From Archangium sp. (GTDB lineage: Bacteria; Myxococcota; Myxococcia; Myxococcales; Myxococcaceae), in the NCBI GenBank assembly GCA_016793585.1, contig JAEUJR010000468.1, positions 1-32,395 on the forward strand: a stretch of DNA of 32,395 bases, read 5' to 3'. The position numbers and the translations under genes were made by a program. The notes beneath the pieces were generated by a model. It had not been told where the DNA came from. It ran no database searches and saw only the letters and a list, made by a program, of their open reading frames with translations. Below are positions 12,600 to 20,313 of this stretch, piece by piece. How positions within the stretch are numbered: the first letter of the stretch is position 1; each line of letters starts with the position of its first letter.

Positions 12600-15260
12600 A
12601 TGTTCAGCCGCTCAGCCCTCGTCGCCTTCACGCTCAGCCTCTCGGTCGCCGGGTGCACGTGCAACCGCGAGCCGCCTGCGCAGATGACGCTGAAGCAGGA
12701 AGGCGAAGACTGTCTGCGTGACGAGCAGTGCGCGACGGGCCTGTGCGAAGGCGCTCCGGGCACGCAGCCTGTCTGCCGCCGCAAGTGCGCCGACGGCTGC
12801 ATGGCGACCGAGGTCTGCACCCAGCTGACGCCACTGCGTTACGCGTGCGTTCCCGACCGCGGCGGCCTCTGCCAGGCCTGCCAGCTCGACAGCGACTGCC
12901 CCTACCCGTCGGACAAGTGCATCGTGGTGAATGGTGAAGGCGTCTGCGGCCGCGACTGCGCGTTCGACCAGACGTGCCCGACGTCGTACCGCTGCCTCAA
13001 CGGCGTGGGCACCGATGGCCGGCCGAAGTCGCAGCAGTGCACGCCGAGCTCGGCGAGCTGCGACTGCACCGCCGCGAACCAGGGCCAGATGGTCTCGTGC
13101 ATGAACGCGAACGGGTTCGGCACCTGCAGCGGCACGCGCACCTGCGATGGCGTCAGTGGCTACTCCGCGTGCACCGCCGAGACGCCGGCGGTCGAGAGCT
13201 GCAACGGCCGCGACGACGACTGTGACGGGCGCACCGACGAAGACCTGCCCACCGTCACCTGCGGCCTGGGAGTCTGCCAGCGCACCGTGCCCTCGTGCGC
13301 CGACGGCGGCACCTTCGTCTGCACCCCCGGAGACGCGGGCATCGAGCTCTGCAACGGCCTCGACGACGACTGCGACGGCACGCCCGACAACGGCATCAGC
13401 CTGCAGACCGACGTCGCCAACTGCGGCCGGTGCGGCAACGCCTGCATGGTGCAGAACGCGACGCCCCGCTGCGTCGCCGGCCAGTGCGACATCGGCATGT
13501 GCACCGCGCCCTTCGACGACTGCAACGGGCGGCTCACCGACGGCTGCGAAGAGAACACCCAGACGAGCGTGAACCACTGCGGCATGTGCGGCCGCCGCTG
13601 CGTCGCCACCAACGCGACCTCGTCGTGCGCCGCTGGGCAGTGTGCCTTCACCTGCAACACCGGCTTCTTCGACCTCGACACCGACCCGGCCAATGGCTGC
13701 GAGTACCAGTGCACCTTCACCAGCGCGGTCGACCTGCCCGACGTGGCCTTCACCGACGCGAACTGCGACGGCATGGACGGCGAGGTGAACAACGGCATCT
13801 TCGTCTCGCTCACCGGCGACGACACCAACATCGGCACGCGTGACGAGCCGGTGCTCACCATCGAAGAGGGCCTGCGCAAGGCGGTCGCGCAGAACAAGCG
13901 AGACGTCTACGTGTCGTCGGGCGCCTTCACCGGCCCGCTCGTCGTCGCCAGCGTCTCTGGCAAGAACATCGCGGGCGGCTACCAGCCGACCTCCCTGCGG
14001 TGGACCCGCGCGTCGACCAACGCGACGGTCATCGCGGGTGGCAACCCGGCCCTCGTCATCGGTGACGCGGGCGTGGCGGTCGACGCCGGCGTGATGCTGC
14101 AGTTCCTCCAGTTCCGCTCCGACAACGCGACGGGGGTCGACGTGAATGGCAACGGCAACGTGGCCTACGGCGCGCGCATCTCGAACTCGGTCGGCGTACG
14201 GCTCGAGCTCGTTCAGCTGCGCGCAGGCAACGGCGCGAACGGCCGCGACGGCGCTCCCGGCGTGACTGGAGACAACGGCAACAACGGCTCGGTCGGCGTC
14301 GCCGGCAACATCTACGACACCACCAACGTGCTCGGCTTCGGCATCTGCGGTGGAACGGCGGCGTGGCCGAACGGCGGCGCGGGTGGCGCGAGCACGTGCG
14401 GCAAGCGCGGCGGCAACGGCGGCATTCCCGGCTGGAGCCACAACTACAGCGGCACCGCGAGCGATGGAAACCCCTTCCCCGGAGGGCGGAGCGGCGGCAG
14501 CGGCGTGAGCGGCTCCTCGGGTGGCGCGGGCAGCAGCGGCAACAGCGACCCGGGCGCGAGCTACGACACCGCCACGACGCAGCAGCTCGGCGCGACCGGC
14601 GCCGACGGAACCGATGGAACGAACGCCGCGGCGCCTGCCAGCCTGGGGACGCTGACGGTCGCCGGGTACCTCGCTCCTGCGTTGACGTTCGCGACGAATG
14701 GCACGTCGGGCGAAGGTGGCGGTGGCGGTGGCGGCGGCGGTGGTGGTTGCACCCGCGAGTGCATCAGCATCGTCTGCTACTGCAAGTGCTACACGTACGG
14801 CAGCGCTGGTGGTGGTGGTGGCTCGGGTGGCTGTCTGGGCACGCGGGGCCTCACCGGTGGCGCGGGCGGCGCCAGCATCGGCCTCGTGCTCTGGAGCTCG
14901 CAGGTGACCGCGCGGCAGGTGACCGTCACGACGGGCAGCGGCGGCACCGGTGGCCGTGGCGGCCGTGGTGGCGACGGCGGCCTCAAAGGCTTCGGGCGGG
15001 GGTCGACGCACGACGTGGGCTCGCAGGGGGTGTCGCGCATCGGCGGCCGTGGCGGAGACGGTGGCCGGGGTGGCCGAGGCGGGCATGGCGCAGGCGGCGC
15101 GGGTGGCGCGGTCATCGGCGTCGCGACGACGTCGGCCTCTTCCATCACCACGACGCAAATCACCTACTCGCAGCCCGGCACCGCGGGGAACGGCGGCATG
15201 GCCGAGACGGGTGCCAACGTCGGCCCGCCTGGCCAGTCGTTCCAGCTCCGCTCGTTCTGA
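12600..15260 (+). CDS. MopE-motif, beta-helix, Gly-rich surface lipoprotein
   Basis: This encodes 886 residues. I chose the ATG at 12600 because GGGAG (12588-12592) precedes it at good spacing and it gives a clean lipoprotein signal ending LSVAGC (Cys19). The in-frame ATG at 12531 would bury that signal. Residues about 20-200 are Cys-rich. Two MopE-type metal-binding motifs follow, CNGRDDDCDG (about 200) and CNGLDDDCDG (about 251), then NCGxCG-type motifs. From about 400 (VSLTGDDTNIGTRDEP) it looks like a DUF1565-type right-handed beta-helix, and from about 544 it is very Gly-rich. The tail includes a run of 11 Gly (about 14717-14749) followed directly by a Cys cluster CTRECISIVCYCKC. It is likely an outer-surface adhesive or structural protein. 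Copper or calcium binding by the MopE motifs is known for the family but not shown here. Confidence 0.88.
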   Translation: MFSRSALVAFTLSLSVAGCTCNREPPAQMTLKQEGEDCLRDEQCATGLCEGAPGTQPVCRRKCADGCMATEVCTQLTPLRYACVPDRGGLCQACQLDSDCPYPSDKCIVVNGEGVCGRDCAFDQTCPTSYRCLNGVGTDGRPKSQQCTPSSASCDCTAANQGQMVSCMNANGFGTCSGTRTCDGVSGYSACTAETPAVESCNGRDDDCDGRTDEDLPTVTCGLGVCQRTVPSCADGGTFVCTPGDAGIELCNGLDDDCDGTPDNGISLQTDVANCGRCGNACMVQNATPRCVAGQCDIGMCTAPFDDCNGRLTDGCEENTQTSVNHCGMCGRRCVATNATSSCAAGQCAFTCNTGFFDLDTDPANGCEYQCTFTSAVDLPDVAFTDANCDGMDGEVNNGIFVSLTGDDTNIGTRDEPVLTIEEGLRKAVAQNKRDVYVSSGAFTGPLVVASVSGKNIAGGYQPTSLRWTRASTNATVIAGGNPALVIGDAGVAVDAGVMLQFLQFRSDNATGVDVNGNGNVAYGARISNSVGVRLELVQLRAGNGANGRDGAPGVTGDNGNNGSVGVAGNIYDTTNVLGFGICGGTAAWPNGGAGGASTCGKRGGNGGIPGWSHNYSGTASDGNPFPGGRSGGSGVSGSSGGAGSSGNSDPGASYDTATTQQLGATGADGTDGTNAAAPASLGTLTVAGYLAPALTFATNGTSGEGGGGGGGGGGGCTRECISIVCYCKCYTYGSAGGGGGSGGCLGTRGLTGGAGGASIGLVLWSSQVTARQVTVTTGSGGTGGRGGRGGDGGLKGFGRGSTHDVGSQGVSRIGGRGGDGGRGGRGGHGAGGAGGAVIGVATTSASSITTTQITYSQPGTAGNGGMAETGANVGPPGQSFQLRSF

Positions 15261-15276
15261 GACGGTGCTGAGCCTT

Positions 15277-15300
15277 CGCGCACCTGGTGTACGGTGCGCG
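15277..15300 (+). promoter_or_regulatory. Inverted repeat overlapping a TANNNT promoter element
   Basis: CGCGCACC (15277-15284) and GGTGCGCG (15293-15300) form a perfect 8-base dyad with an 8-base loop. It lies between the stop at 15260 and the ATG at 15305. The hexamer TACGGT (15290-15295) overlaps its right half and sits 9 bases before the ATG, so it may be a -10 element. The dyad may be an operator covering that promoter, or a terminator for the preceding gene; there is no T-run. Confidence 0.4.
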
Positions 15301-15304
15301 ACCC

Positions 15305-16153
15305 ATGACGAGCCTTCGCGCGGTGGCCGTGAGCCTGGTGGCGATGTTCCTGCTGGCGTGCCCCGAGAACCGGGCCAAACGCGCCGAGAAGCAGCTCGCC
15401 GAGCTCAAGGAGAAGCAGGAGGCCGAGAAGGCCGCGAAGAAGGAAGACAAGCTGGTGGCTCCCGTCGACACGGTGAAGCTCGACCCGCCCTACGACGACG
15501 CCTCGAGTGAACGGCTGGTGCCCGACGGCCCATGCCCCGAAGGGCTGTGGGCCCTCTTCCCCGGTGAGGCGCCCGGCGCGACGCCCGAAGAGAAGAAGGC
15601 CAACGCGGCCCGCCGTGCCGAGGTCGCGAAGTCGCTCGAGGGTAAGCGCTTCATGTACCGGCTGCGCGCGCCGAACCAGGTGACGCTCAAGCCGCACGAC
15701 GCCGCCGCGGGGGTGCTGCCCATCGAAGTGCTGGGCACCGTCGACTGCACCGACTCCATCGGGCGCATCGCCATCGCGTGGACCGAGGCGAAGGCCGGGT
15801 CTCCCAACGCGTCGGCTGCGAAAGAGGGCTCGGAGTTCTCGCAGAACATGTGGCTCGCCGCGCCCGTCGCCTTCTCGCTGCCCATCAAGTCGATGAGCGA
15901 GGCGAAGACGTTTCAGCAGACCAACGCGCTGGGGTTGACCGCGCGGGTCGTCTTCACCTTCGGCAAAGGCGAGGTCGACAAGAAGCTGCGCAAGGTCGGC
16001 AAGGTGCAGGAGAAGGCCGCCGGCGAGACGGTCGGCTACGGCGGCGGCATGGAGGACTGGGGCGCCGGCCGCCTCGTGCACGCCGAGCTGGTCGGGCTAC
16101 GCGTGGGCGTCGACCAGGAGAAGAAGCAGCTCTTCGAGCTCAAGGGGAAGTGA
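15305..16153 (+). CDS. Lipoprotein, unknown function
   Basis: This encodes 282 residues. The start at 15305 gives a signal peptide ending FLLAC (Cys19), and a start further upstream would spoil it. A highly charged Lys/Glu/Ala helix follows at residues 22-50 and may be a short coiled-coil stalk. The rest (about 60-282) looks like one globular domain with two further Cys. I do not recognise the family. It comes 44 bases after the MopE-type lipoprotein gene, so it may be read through from it or from its own promoter. Periplasmic or inner-face outer-membrane location is inferred from the lipobox. Confidence 0.82.
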   Translation: MTSLRAVAVSLVAMFLLACPENRAKRAEKQLAELKEKQEAEKAAKKEDKLVAPVDTVKLDPPYDDASSERLVPDGPCPEGLWALFPGEAPGATPEEKKANAARRAEVAKSLEGKRFMYRLRAPNQVTLKPHDAAAGVLPIEVLGTVDCTDSIGRIAIAWTEAKAGSPNASAAKEGSEFSQNMWLAAPVAFSLPIKSMSEAKTFQQTNALGLTARVVFTFGKGEVDKKLRKVGKVQEKAAGETVGYGGGMEDWGAGRLVHAELVGLRVGVDQEKKQLFELKGK

Positions 16154-16432
16154 GGGCGTCGAGGAAACGCAGCACCGATGGTGGGGGTCACCAAGCAGGC
16201 CGTTCAACCGTTGGTGGCCGAGCTCGCGAAGCAGGGCCTGGTGCGTGTCGAGCCAGACCCCGACGATGCGAGAGCGAGGCGAGTCACCCTGACGGCGCTG
16301 GGGGTCGAGGCGATGGTGCACGGAACCGGCGTGCTCGAGCGCATCGAGCGCGAGGTGGCTCCCGCGCTGGGGAAGGCCGAACTCGAGGCGCTCAAACGTT
16401 CGCTGAGGCGGCTGCTGGCTGCGCTCGAGTGA
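16154..16432 (+). pseudogene. Truncated MarR-family regulator
   Basis: From the ATG at 16178 there are 84 residues. They match the second half of a MarR-type winged helix: recognition helix GVTKQAVQPLVAELAKQGLV, then the wing (EPDPDDARARRVTLT) and a C-terminal dimerisation helix. Full MarR proteins have about 140-160 residues. Here the first two or three helices are absent, because the frame is closed by the TGA at 16151-16153, which is the stop of the upstream lipoprotein gene. The simplest reading is a remnant left by a deletion. A short protein made from 16178 is possible but would lack the N-terminal dimer helix. Confidence 0.7.
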
Positions 16433-16493
16433 GCACGGCGGTCGCGCGCGCCGCTCGAGTGCACTCGTCGCCCGCACCACGTCGACTCGTGAG

Positions 16494-17420
16494 CTACCGC
16501 CGCCCAGGGCCTCGGTGCCGCATCGCCAGCGCCGGCAGGGCGGTCTTCACCCAACGTCGCAGCCACTGGTGCCCCGCGTCGGCGTCGAGGCGTGGGTGCC
16601 AGGCCTGGCCGATGGGAACGGTGGGCGTGGGAACCGGCAGGGCCACCACCGCGACGGGCATCACGTCAGCGGCGAGGTTTGCCAGCAGCCCGGGCACGGC
16701 GGTCACCAGGTCGGTGCCGAGAATCGAGAACAGGGCAGCGAAGAAGGTAGGCACCGACGCCGCGACACGACGGCTCAGCCCAAGCTTCGCGAGGGCGCCA
16801 TCGAGCGGCCCGTGCAGCAGCGCGCGGCGGGAAGCGGCGACGTGGGTGAACTGACAGAACCGTGTCGGGGTCACCGGGCCGCGGGTCAACGGGTGGCCAC
16901 GCCGCACCACGCCGACGAAGGTGTCGCGCACCAGCACCTGGGAGCGCACCTCGGGCCCTGCGAGCTCGATGACGCCAAGGTCGAGGTCGACGCTGCCATC
17001 ACGGAGCGAGTCGACGTCTTCGTTCCCTTCACCCACGAAGCGAAAGGTGAGCCCGGGTGCCTCGAGGCGCGCCGCCTTCGAGAGGGGCGCGACCAGCACC
17101 GCCGCGAGCGCATCGGTGGCCCGAATGACGAAGGTGCGCTCGAGCGTCGCCACGCCTCGTTGCGATGTGTCGAACACCCCACGCGCCTGCTCGACCGCGG
17201 CGCGTACGCGGGGCTTGAGGGCCTCGGCCTGCGGCGTCAGCACCAACGCGCGCCCGGCGCGCACCAGCAGCGGGTCGTTCAAGACGTCGCGCAGCCGCCC
17301 CAGCGTTCGGCTCATCACCGGCACCGTGCGCCCACAGCGTTCGGCGGCGCGGGTGACGCTCGTCTCGGTCAACAGGGCGTCGAGCGACGTCAGCAGGTTC
17401 AGGTCGAGGTTTGTCGTCAC
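16494..17420 (-). CDS. LysR-family transcriptional regulator
   Basis: This encodes 308 residues from the GTG at 17420, which gives the usual LysR opening (MTTNLDLNLLTSLDALL). The frame extends back to a GTG at 17456, but those 12 extra residues are atypical. The N-terminal winged helix-turn-helix is clear (SVTRAAERCGRTVPVMSRTL). The C-terminal part has the effector-binding fold of periplasmic-binding-protein type. It is divergent from the darcynin gene with 87 bases between the two starts, the usual arrangement for a LysR protein and its target. An inverted repeat in that gap is a candidate binding site. The effector cannot be told from the sequence. Confidence 0.93.
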   Translation of the reverse strand: MTTNLDLNLLTSLDALLTETSVTRAAERCGRTVPVMSRTLGRLRDVLNDPLLVRAGRALVLTPQAEALKPRVRAAVEQARGVFDTSQRGVATLERTFVIRATDALAAVLVAPLSKAARLEAPGLTFRFVGEGNEDVDSLRDGSVDLDLGVIELAGPEVRSQVLVRDTFVGVVRRGHPLTRGPVTPTRFCQFTHVAASRRALLHGPLDGALAKLGLSRRVAASVPTFFAALFSILGTDLVTAVPGLLANLAADVMPVAVVALPVPTPTVPIGQAWHPRLDADAGHQWLRRWVKTALPALAMRHRGPGRR

Positions 17421-17421
17421 G

Positions 17422-17447
17422 GGCAAGAAATGCTTACCAGGCTTGCC
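17422..17447. promoter_or_regulatory. Candidate LysR operator
   Basis: GGCAAG (17422-17427) and CTTGCC (17442-17447) form an interrupted dyad of 26 bases in the gap between the divergent LysR and darcynin genes. It lies next to the LysR start, so binding there could also repress the regulator itself. The arms are short, so this is a candidate only. Confidence 0.4.
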
Positions 17448-17507
17448 ATTCACCACAAACGAGCGGCCTGCGATGCAAAGGCTTCACCCGCCGCACCCTG
17501 GAGCCCC

Positions 17508-17852
17508 ATGAGCCGCCCAACTTCGTACACCGTCTTCATGTTGGTGAAGACCACCGATGCCTGGCTGGCGCTGCCGCCATCTGGGCGCTTCGAGTTCCTC
17601 GGGGCCGAGATTCGGCCGCTGCTCGAGCGTCACCCCGCGGTGACGATGCGCTTCTTCGACGCCGAGGCCTTCTCTGCGCGCGCGACCGACATCGTGCTCT
17701 GGCAGACCACCGACCTCGACGCCTACCAATCCATCGTCGAAGGCCTGCGGGAGACGAAGTTCTGGGGTGCGTACTTCGAGGTGCTCGACATCTTTCCCAC
17801 GGTCGAGAACCGGTACGCGACCCACTACGACGTGAAGCCACTCGGGGGCTGA
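17508..17852 (+). CDS. Darcynin family protein
   Basis: This encodes 114 residues and closely matches my memory of the darcynin family (about 110 residues, small cytoplasmic proteins of unknown function). Recognisable features are the opening YTVFMLVKTTDAWLALP, the central MRFFDAEAFSARATDIVLW and the end FWGAYFEVLDIFPTVENRY. The predicted fold is ferredoxin-like alpha/beta, as in dimeric barrel proteins. GGAG (17500-17503) precedes the ATG at 17508. The same frame runs upstream antisense to the LysR gene; I discard that extension. The divergent LysR gene is the likely regulator. Confidence 0.88.
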   Translation: MSRPTSYTVFMLVKTTDAWLALPPSGRFEFLGAEIRPLLERHPAVTMRFFDAEAFSARATDIVLWQTTDLDAYQSIVEGLRETKFWGAYFEVLDIFPTVENRYATHYDVKPLGG

Positions 17853-17895
17853 GGTGGTGTCATGCGCATCGCTTCTGAAGCCCATCGCCGGGCCC

Positions 17896-17936
17896 GCAGG
17901 TCGTGATGGCGACGGCCCGTCGAGGTCACTACCTGC
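17896..17936 (+). promoter_or_regulatory. 41-base dyad upstream of cydAB
   Basis: The outer arms GCAGGTCGTGA (17896-17906) and TCACTACCTGC (17926-17936) pair at 10 of 11 positions. The inner arms CGACGG (17910-17915) and CCGTCG (17917-17922) pair perfectly around one base, and 3-base internal loops separate the two stems. It ends 18 bases before the cydA ATG and 9 bases before its GGAGG. It is a candidate operator or leader structure controlling the oxidase genes. A terminator for the darcynin gene is less likely, as no T-run follows. Confidence 0.6.
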
Positions 17937-17954
17937 CCCTGCACTGGAGGCATC

Positions 17955-19283
17955 ATGGAGACCGCCACGCTGGCGCGCGCGCAGATGGGGGTGTCGCTGG
18001 CGTTTCACATCGTCTTCGCGGCGTTTGGCGTCGGTCTGCCGCTGCTGCTGGTGCTCGCCGAGGCCCTGGCAGCCAGAACGAACGACGCGCGCTACCGGCT
18101 GCTGGCCGAACGCCTGGCGAAGGGCACGGCGATTCTCTTCGCGGTCGGCGCCGTCTCGGGAACGGTGTTGTCGCTCGAGCTCGGGCTGCTGTGGCCCACG
18201 TTCATGCGCCGCTTCGGTGAAGTCATCGGCCCGCTCTTCGCGCTCGAAGGCGTGGCCTTCTTCCTCGAGGCCATCTTCCTCGGCATCGTCTTGTACGGCC
18301 GCGCCCTCGTGTCGCCGCGCGTGTACCGGTTCTCGGGCGTGATGGTGGCGGTGTCGGGCGCGGCGTCGGCGGGCTTCGTCACGGTGGTGAACGCGTTCAT
18401 GAACCTGCCAGTGCCCGTGCAGTGGGAAGGGGAGCGCGCGTTCCTCGAGCAGCCCTGGCTCGTCTTCACGGCGCCGTCGGCGGCCACGCAGGTCGTTCAC
18501 GTGTTGCTGTCGAGCTACGCGGTGACGGGCTTCGTGATGGCCGGGGTGCACGCGGTGTTGCTGCTGCGCGGCCGGGAGCCCTCGTTTCATCGGCTCGCCC
18601 TCGACGTCGCGCTCCCCGTGGGCGCCGTCGCTGCCCTGCTGTTGCCGCTGTCGGGCGACGCGTCGGCGAAGCAGGTGACAGCGAACCAGCCGTGGAAGCT
18701 CGCCGCCATGGAGGCGCACTTCACGACGAAGGCCTGTGCGCCGTTGCTCCTCGGAGGGCTGCCCGACGAAGCGACAGGCACGGTGCGCTTCGGCCTCGAG
18801 GTGCCGTGTGGGTTGTCGGTGCTCGGCAAAGGCGACCCGAACGCCATCATCACCGGCCTCGACCAGGTGCCGGCCTCGGAGCGGCCACCCGTCACGCGCA
18901 TGCACCTCAGCTTCCAGGTGATGGTGGGCGCGGGCAGCTTCCTCGCGCTGCTCTCGCTCTTCGCGCTCGGTTTTCGGTGGAGACGGAAGCAGTGGCCGAC
19001 GCAGCGCTGGTTCCTCGTCGCGCTGGTCGTCGCCGGCGTCGCGGCGCCCGTGGCGATGGAGGCGGGTTGGCTGGTGACGGAGTGGGGCCGGCAGCCCTTC
19101 GTGGTGCGAGGGCTGCTGCTCACCGCCGACGCGGCAACTCGGGTCGAGGGGCTCGAGGGCCGGCTCGCGGTCTTCGGCGGGCTCTACCTCTTCCTCGGCG
19201 TGACGGTCGTGGGGTTGCTGCGGAGTCTGTTTCGCGAGCCCGAGCCCACCCTCGCGACGAAGGCGGTGCCGCATGGCGCTTGA
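17955..19283 (+). CDS. cydA: Cytochrome bd ubiquinol oxidase subunit I (short Q-loop type)
   Basis: This encodes 442 residues with about nine membrane segments. Cytochrome bd oxidises quinol in the inner membrane and reduces O2 to water with high affinity. Haem ligands and key residues are present: His18 (b595/d), Glu98 and Glu105 (GPLFALEG..FFLE), His182 (b558) and Met323 (HLSFQVMVGAG, b558), close to the E. coli positions 19, 99, 107, 186 and 393. The conserved GDASAKQV..QPWKLAAME and EWGRQPF segments are also visible. At 442 residues it lacks the long Q-loop insertion of the 522-residue E. coli protein, so it is of the short-loop (CIO-like) type. A GGAGG sits 4 bases before the ATG. It overlaps cydB by 11 bases. 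No cydX or cydDC is visible in the window. Confidence 0.97.
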   Translation: METATLARAQMGVSLAFHIVFAAFGVGLPLLLVLAEALAARTNDARYRLLAERLAKGTAILFAVGAVSGTVLSLELGLLWPTFMRRFGEVIGPLFALEGVAFFLEAIFLGIVLYGRALVSPRVYRFSGVMVAVSGAASAGFVTVVNAFMNLPVPVQWEGERAFLEQPWLVFTAPSAATQVVHVLLSSYAVTGFVMAGVHAVLLLRGREPSFHRLALDVALPVGAVAALLLPLSGDASAKQVTANQPWKLAAMEAHFTTKACAPLLLGGLPDEATGTVRFGLEVPCGLSVLGKGDPNAIITGLDQVPASERPPVTRMHLSFQVMVGAGSFLALLSLFALGFRWRRKQWPTQRWFLVALVVAGVAAPVAMEAGWLVTEWGRQPFVVRGLLLTADAATRVEGLEGRLAVFGGLYLFLGVTVVGLLRSLFREPEPTLATKAVPHGA

Positions 19284-20232
19284 GGCAATCATCGCCGCGG
19301 TCGTCGTGGGTGGCCTGGTGCTCTACGTGCTCGGCGGCGGGGCCGACTTCGGTGGCGGCGTGTGGGACCTGCTGGCCTCGGGGCCGCTCAAACGCGAGCA
19401 ACGCGCGCTCATCGAAGCCAGCATCGGGCCCATCTGGGAGGCGAACCACGTCTGGTTCATCTTCGTCTTCGTGATGGTGTTCAGTGCCTTCCCGCCTGCG
19501 TTCGCGTCGTTGACGACGGCGCTCTTCACGCCGCTGACGCTCTACGCGATGGGCCTGGTGATGCGCGGCTCGGCCTTCACCTTTCGGCACTACGACAGCG
19601 ACCCGGTGCGCAGGCGTCGCTTCGGCGCGCTCTTCTCGGCGGCCAGTGTGCTCTGCCCGTTCCTGCTCGGCGCGATGGGCGCGGCGCTCGTCCGGGAGCA
19701 GCCGCTGTCGCTCTCGCTCGACCTCTTCGTCGTGGCGGGTGGGTTCTTCACGCTCGCGCTCTTCGCTGGGCTCGCGGCGACCTACCTCGCGCTCGCGGCG
19801 CAGGACGAGGCGCTTCGGGAGTCGTTCCGGCGGCGCGGCATCACGAGCCTGGTGGTGGCAGGCGTCGCGTCGTGGCTCGCGCTCGCGGTGGCCGCAGACG
19901 TGGCGCCGCTGCTCGTGGCGCGCGTCGGTCGTGGGCTTCCCGCGGTGGCTGGCACGCTCTTCGGCTCGGTCGCCGTCGCCATGCTGGTGATGCGTCGTTA
20001 CCGCGCAGCGAGGCTCGTCGTGGGAGCGCTCGCCGCCACCGTCGTCATTGGCTGGGCCGTCGCGAAGGGCGAGGTGCTGGTGTGGGGAGAGCACACGCTG
20101 GCCTCGAGCCGCGCGCACCCCGCGACGCTGCAGGTGTTGCTCGTCGCGAGCGTGGTGGCCGCGGTGGTGGTGCTGCCAAGCCTCGCGCTGCTCTTCTCGG
20201 TGTTCGGCCGCCGCGCCGCGCGCGGTTCGTGA
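19273..20232 (+). CDS. cydB: Cytochrome bd ubiquinol oxidase subunit II
   Basis: This encodes 319 residues with about eight hydrophobic helices. It is the structural partner of CydA. Typical CydB features are the early GGGADFGGGVWDLL and IGPIWEANHVWFIF, which match the family's first two helices. The ATG at 19273 lies inside the end of cydA (11-base overlap), so the subunits are translationally coupled. The length is at the short end of the family's range, in keeping with the short-loop CydA. The end faces the minus-strand DNA ligase gene with an 81-base gap. That gap holds a small AGCTTC/GAAGCT palindrome (20294-20307) but no clear terminator. Confidence 0.95.
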   Translation: MALEAIIAAVVVGGLVLYVLGGGADFGGGVWDLLASGPLKREQRALIEASIGPIWEANHVWFIFVFVMVFSAFPPAFASLTTALFTPLTLYAMGLVMRGSAFTFRHYDSDPVRRRRFGALFSAASVLCPFLLGAMGAALVREQPLSLSLDLFVVAGGFFTLALFAGLAATYLALAAQDEALRESFRRRGITSLVVAGVASWLALAVAADVAPLLVARVGRGLPAVAGTLFGSVAVAMLVMRRYRAARLVVGALAATVVIGWAVAKGEVLVWGEHTLASSRAHPATLQVLLVASVVAAVVVLPSLALLFSVFGRRAARGS

Positions 20233-20313
20233 CGACGCGCCGCTCGCCGAGCGCGAGGTCGTCGAAGGTCATGCTCGTGCCGGTGTTGATGCCAGCTTCA
20301 AGAAGCTCTTGCG

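Noticed and set aside
12612..15158. Minus-strand open frame of 848 codons
   Set aside because: It is antisense to the MopE/beta-helix lipoprotein and has an Ala/Arg-rich composition typical of shadow frames in high-GC DNA.
16515..17507. Plus-strand frame fused in front of darcynin
   Set aside because: It is antisense to a clear LysR gene and rich in Arg/His/Gln. Darcynin proteins are about 110 residues and begin at the ATG at 17508.
17484..19292. Minus-strand open frame of 602 codons over darcynin and cydA
   Set aside because: It is rich in His, Arg and Glu without any hydrophobic core and lies opposite two well-recognised genes.
20233..20313. Protein-like stretch in another minus-strand frame next to the ligase end (LEAGINTGTSMTFDDL)
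   Set aside because: It looks natural for about 25 residues but has no start of its own and continues into the antisense of cydB. It may be a trace of a lost C-terminus but cannot be supported.
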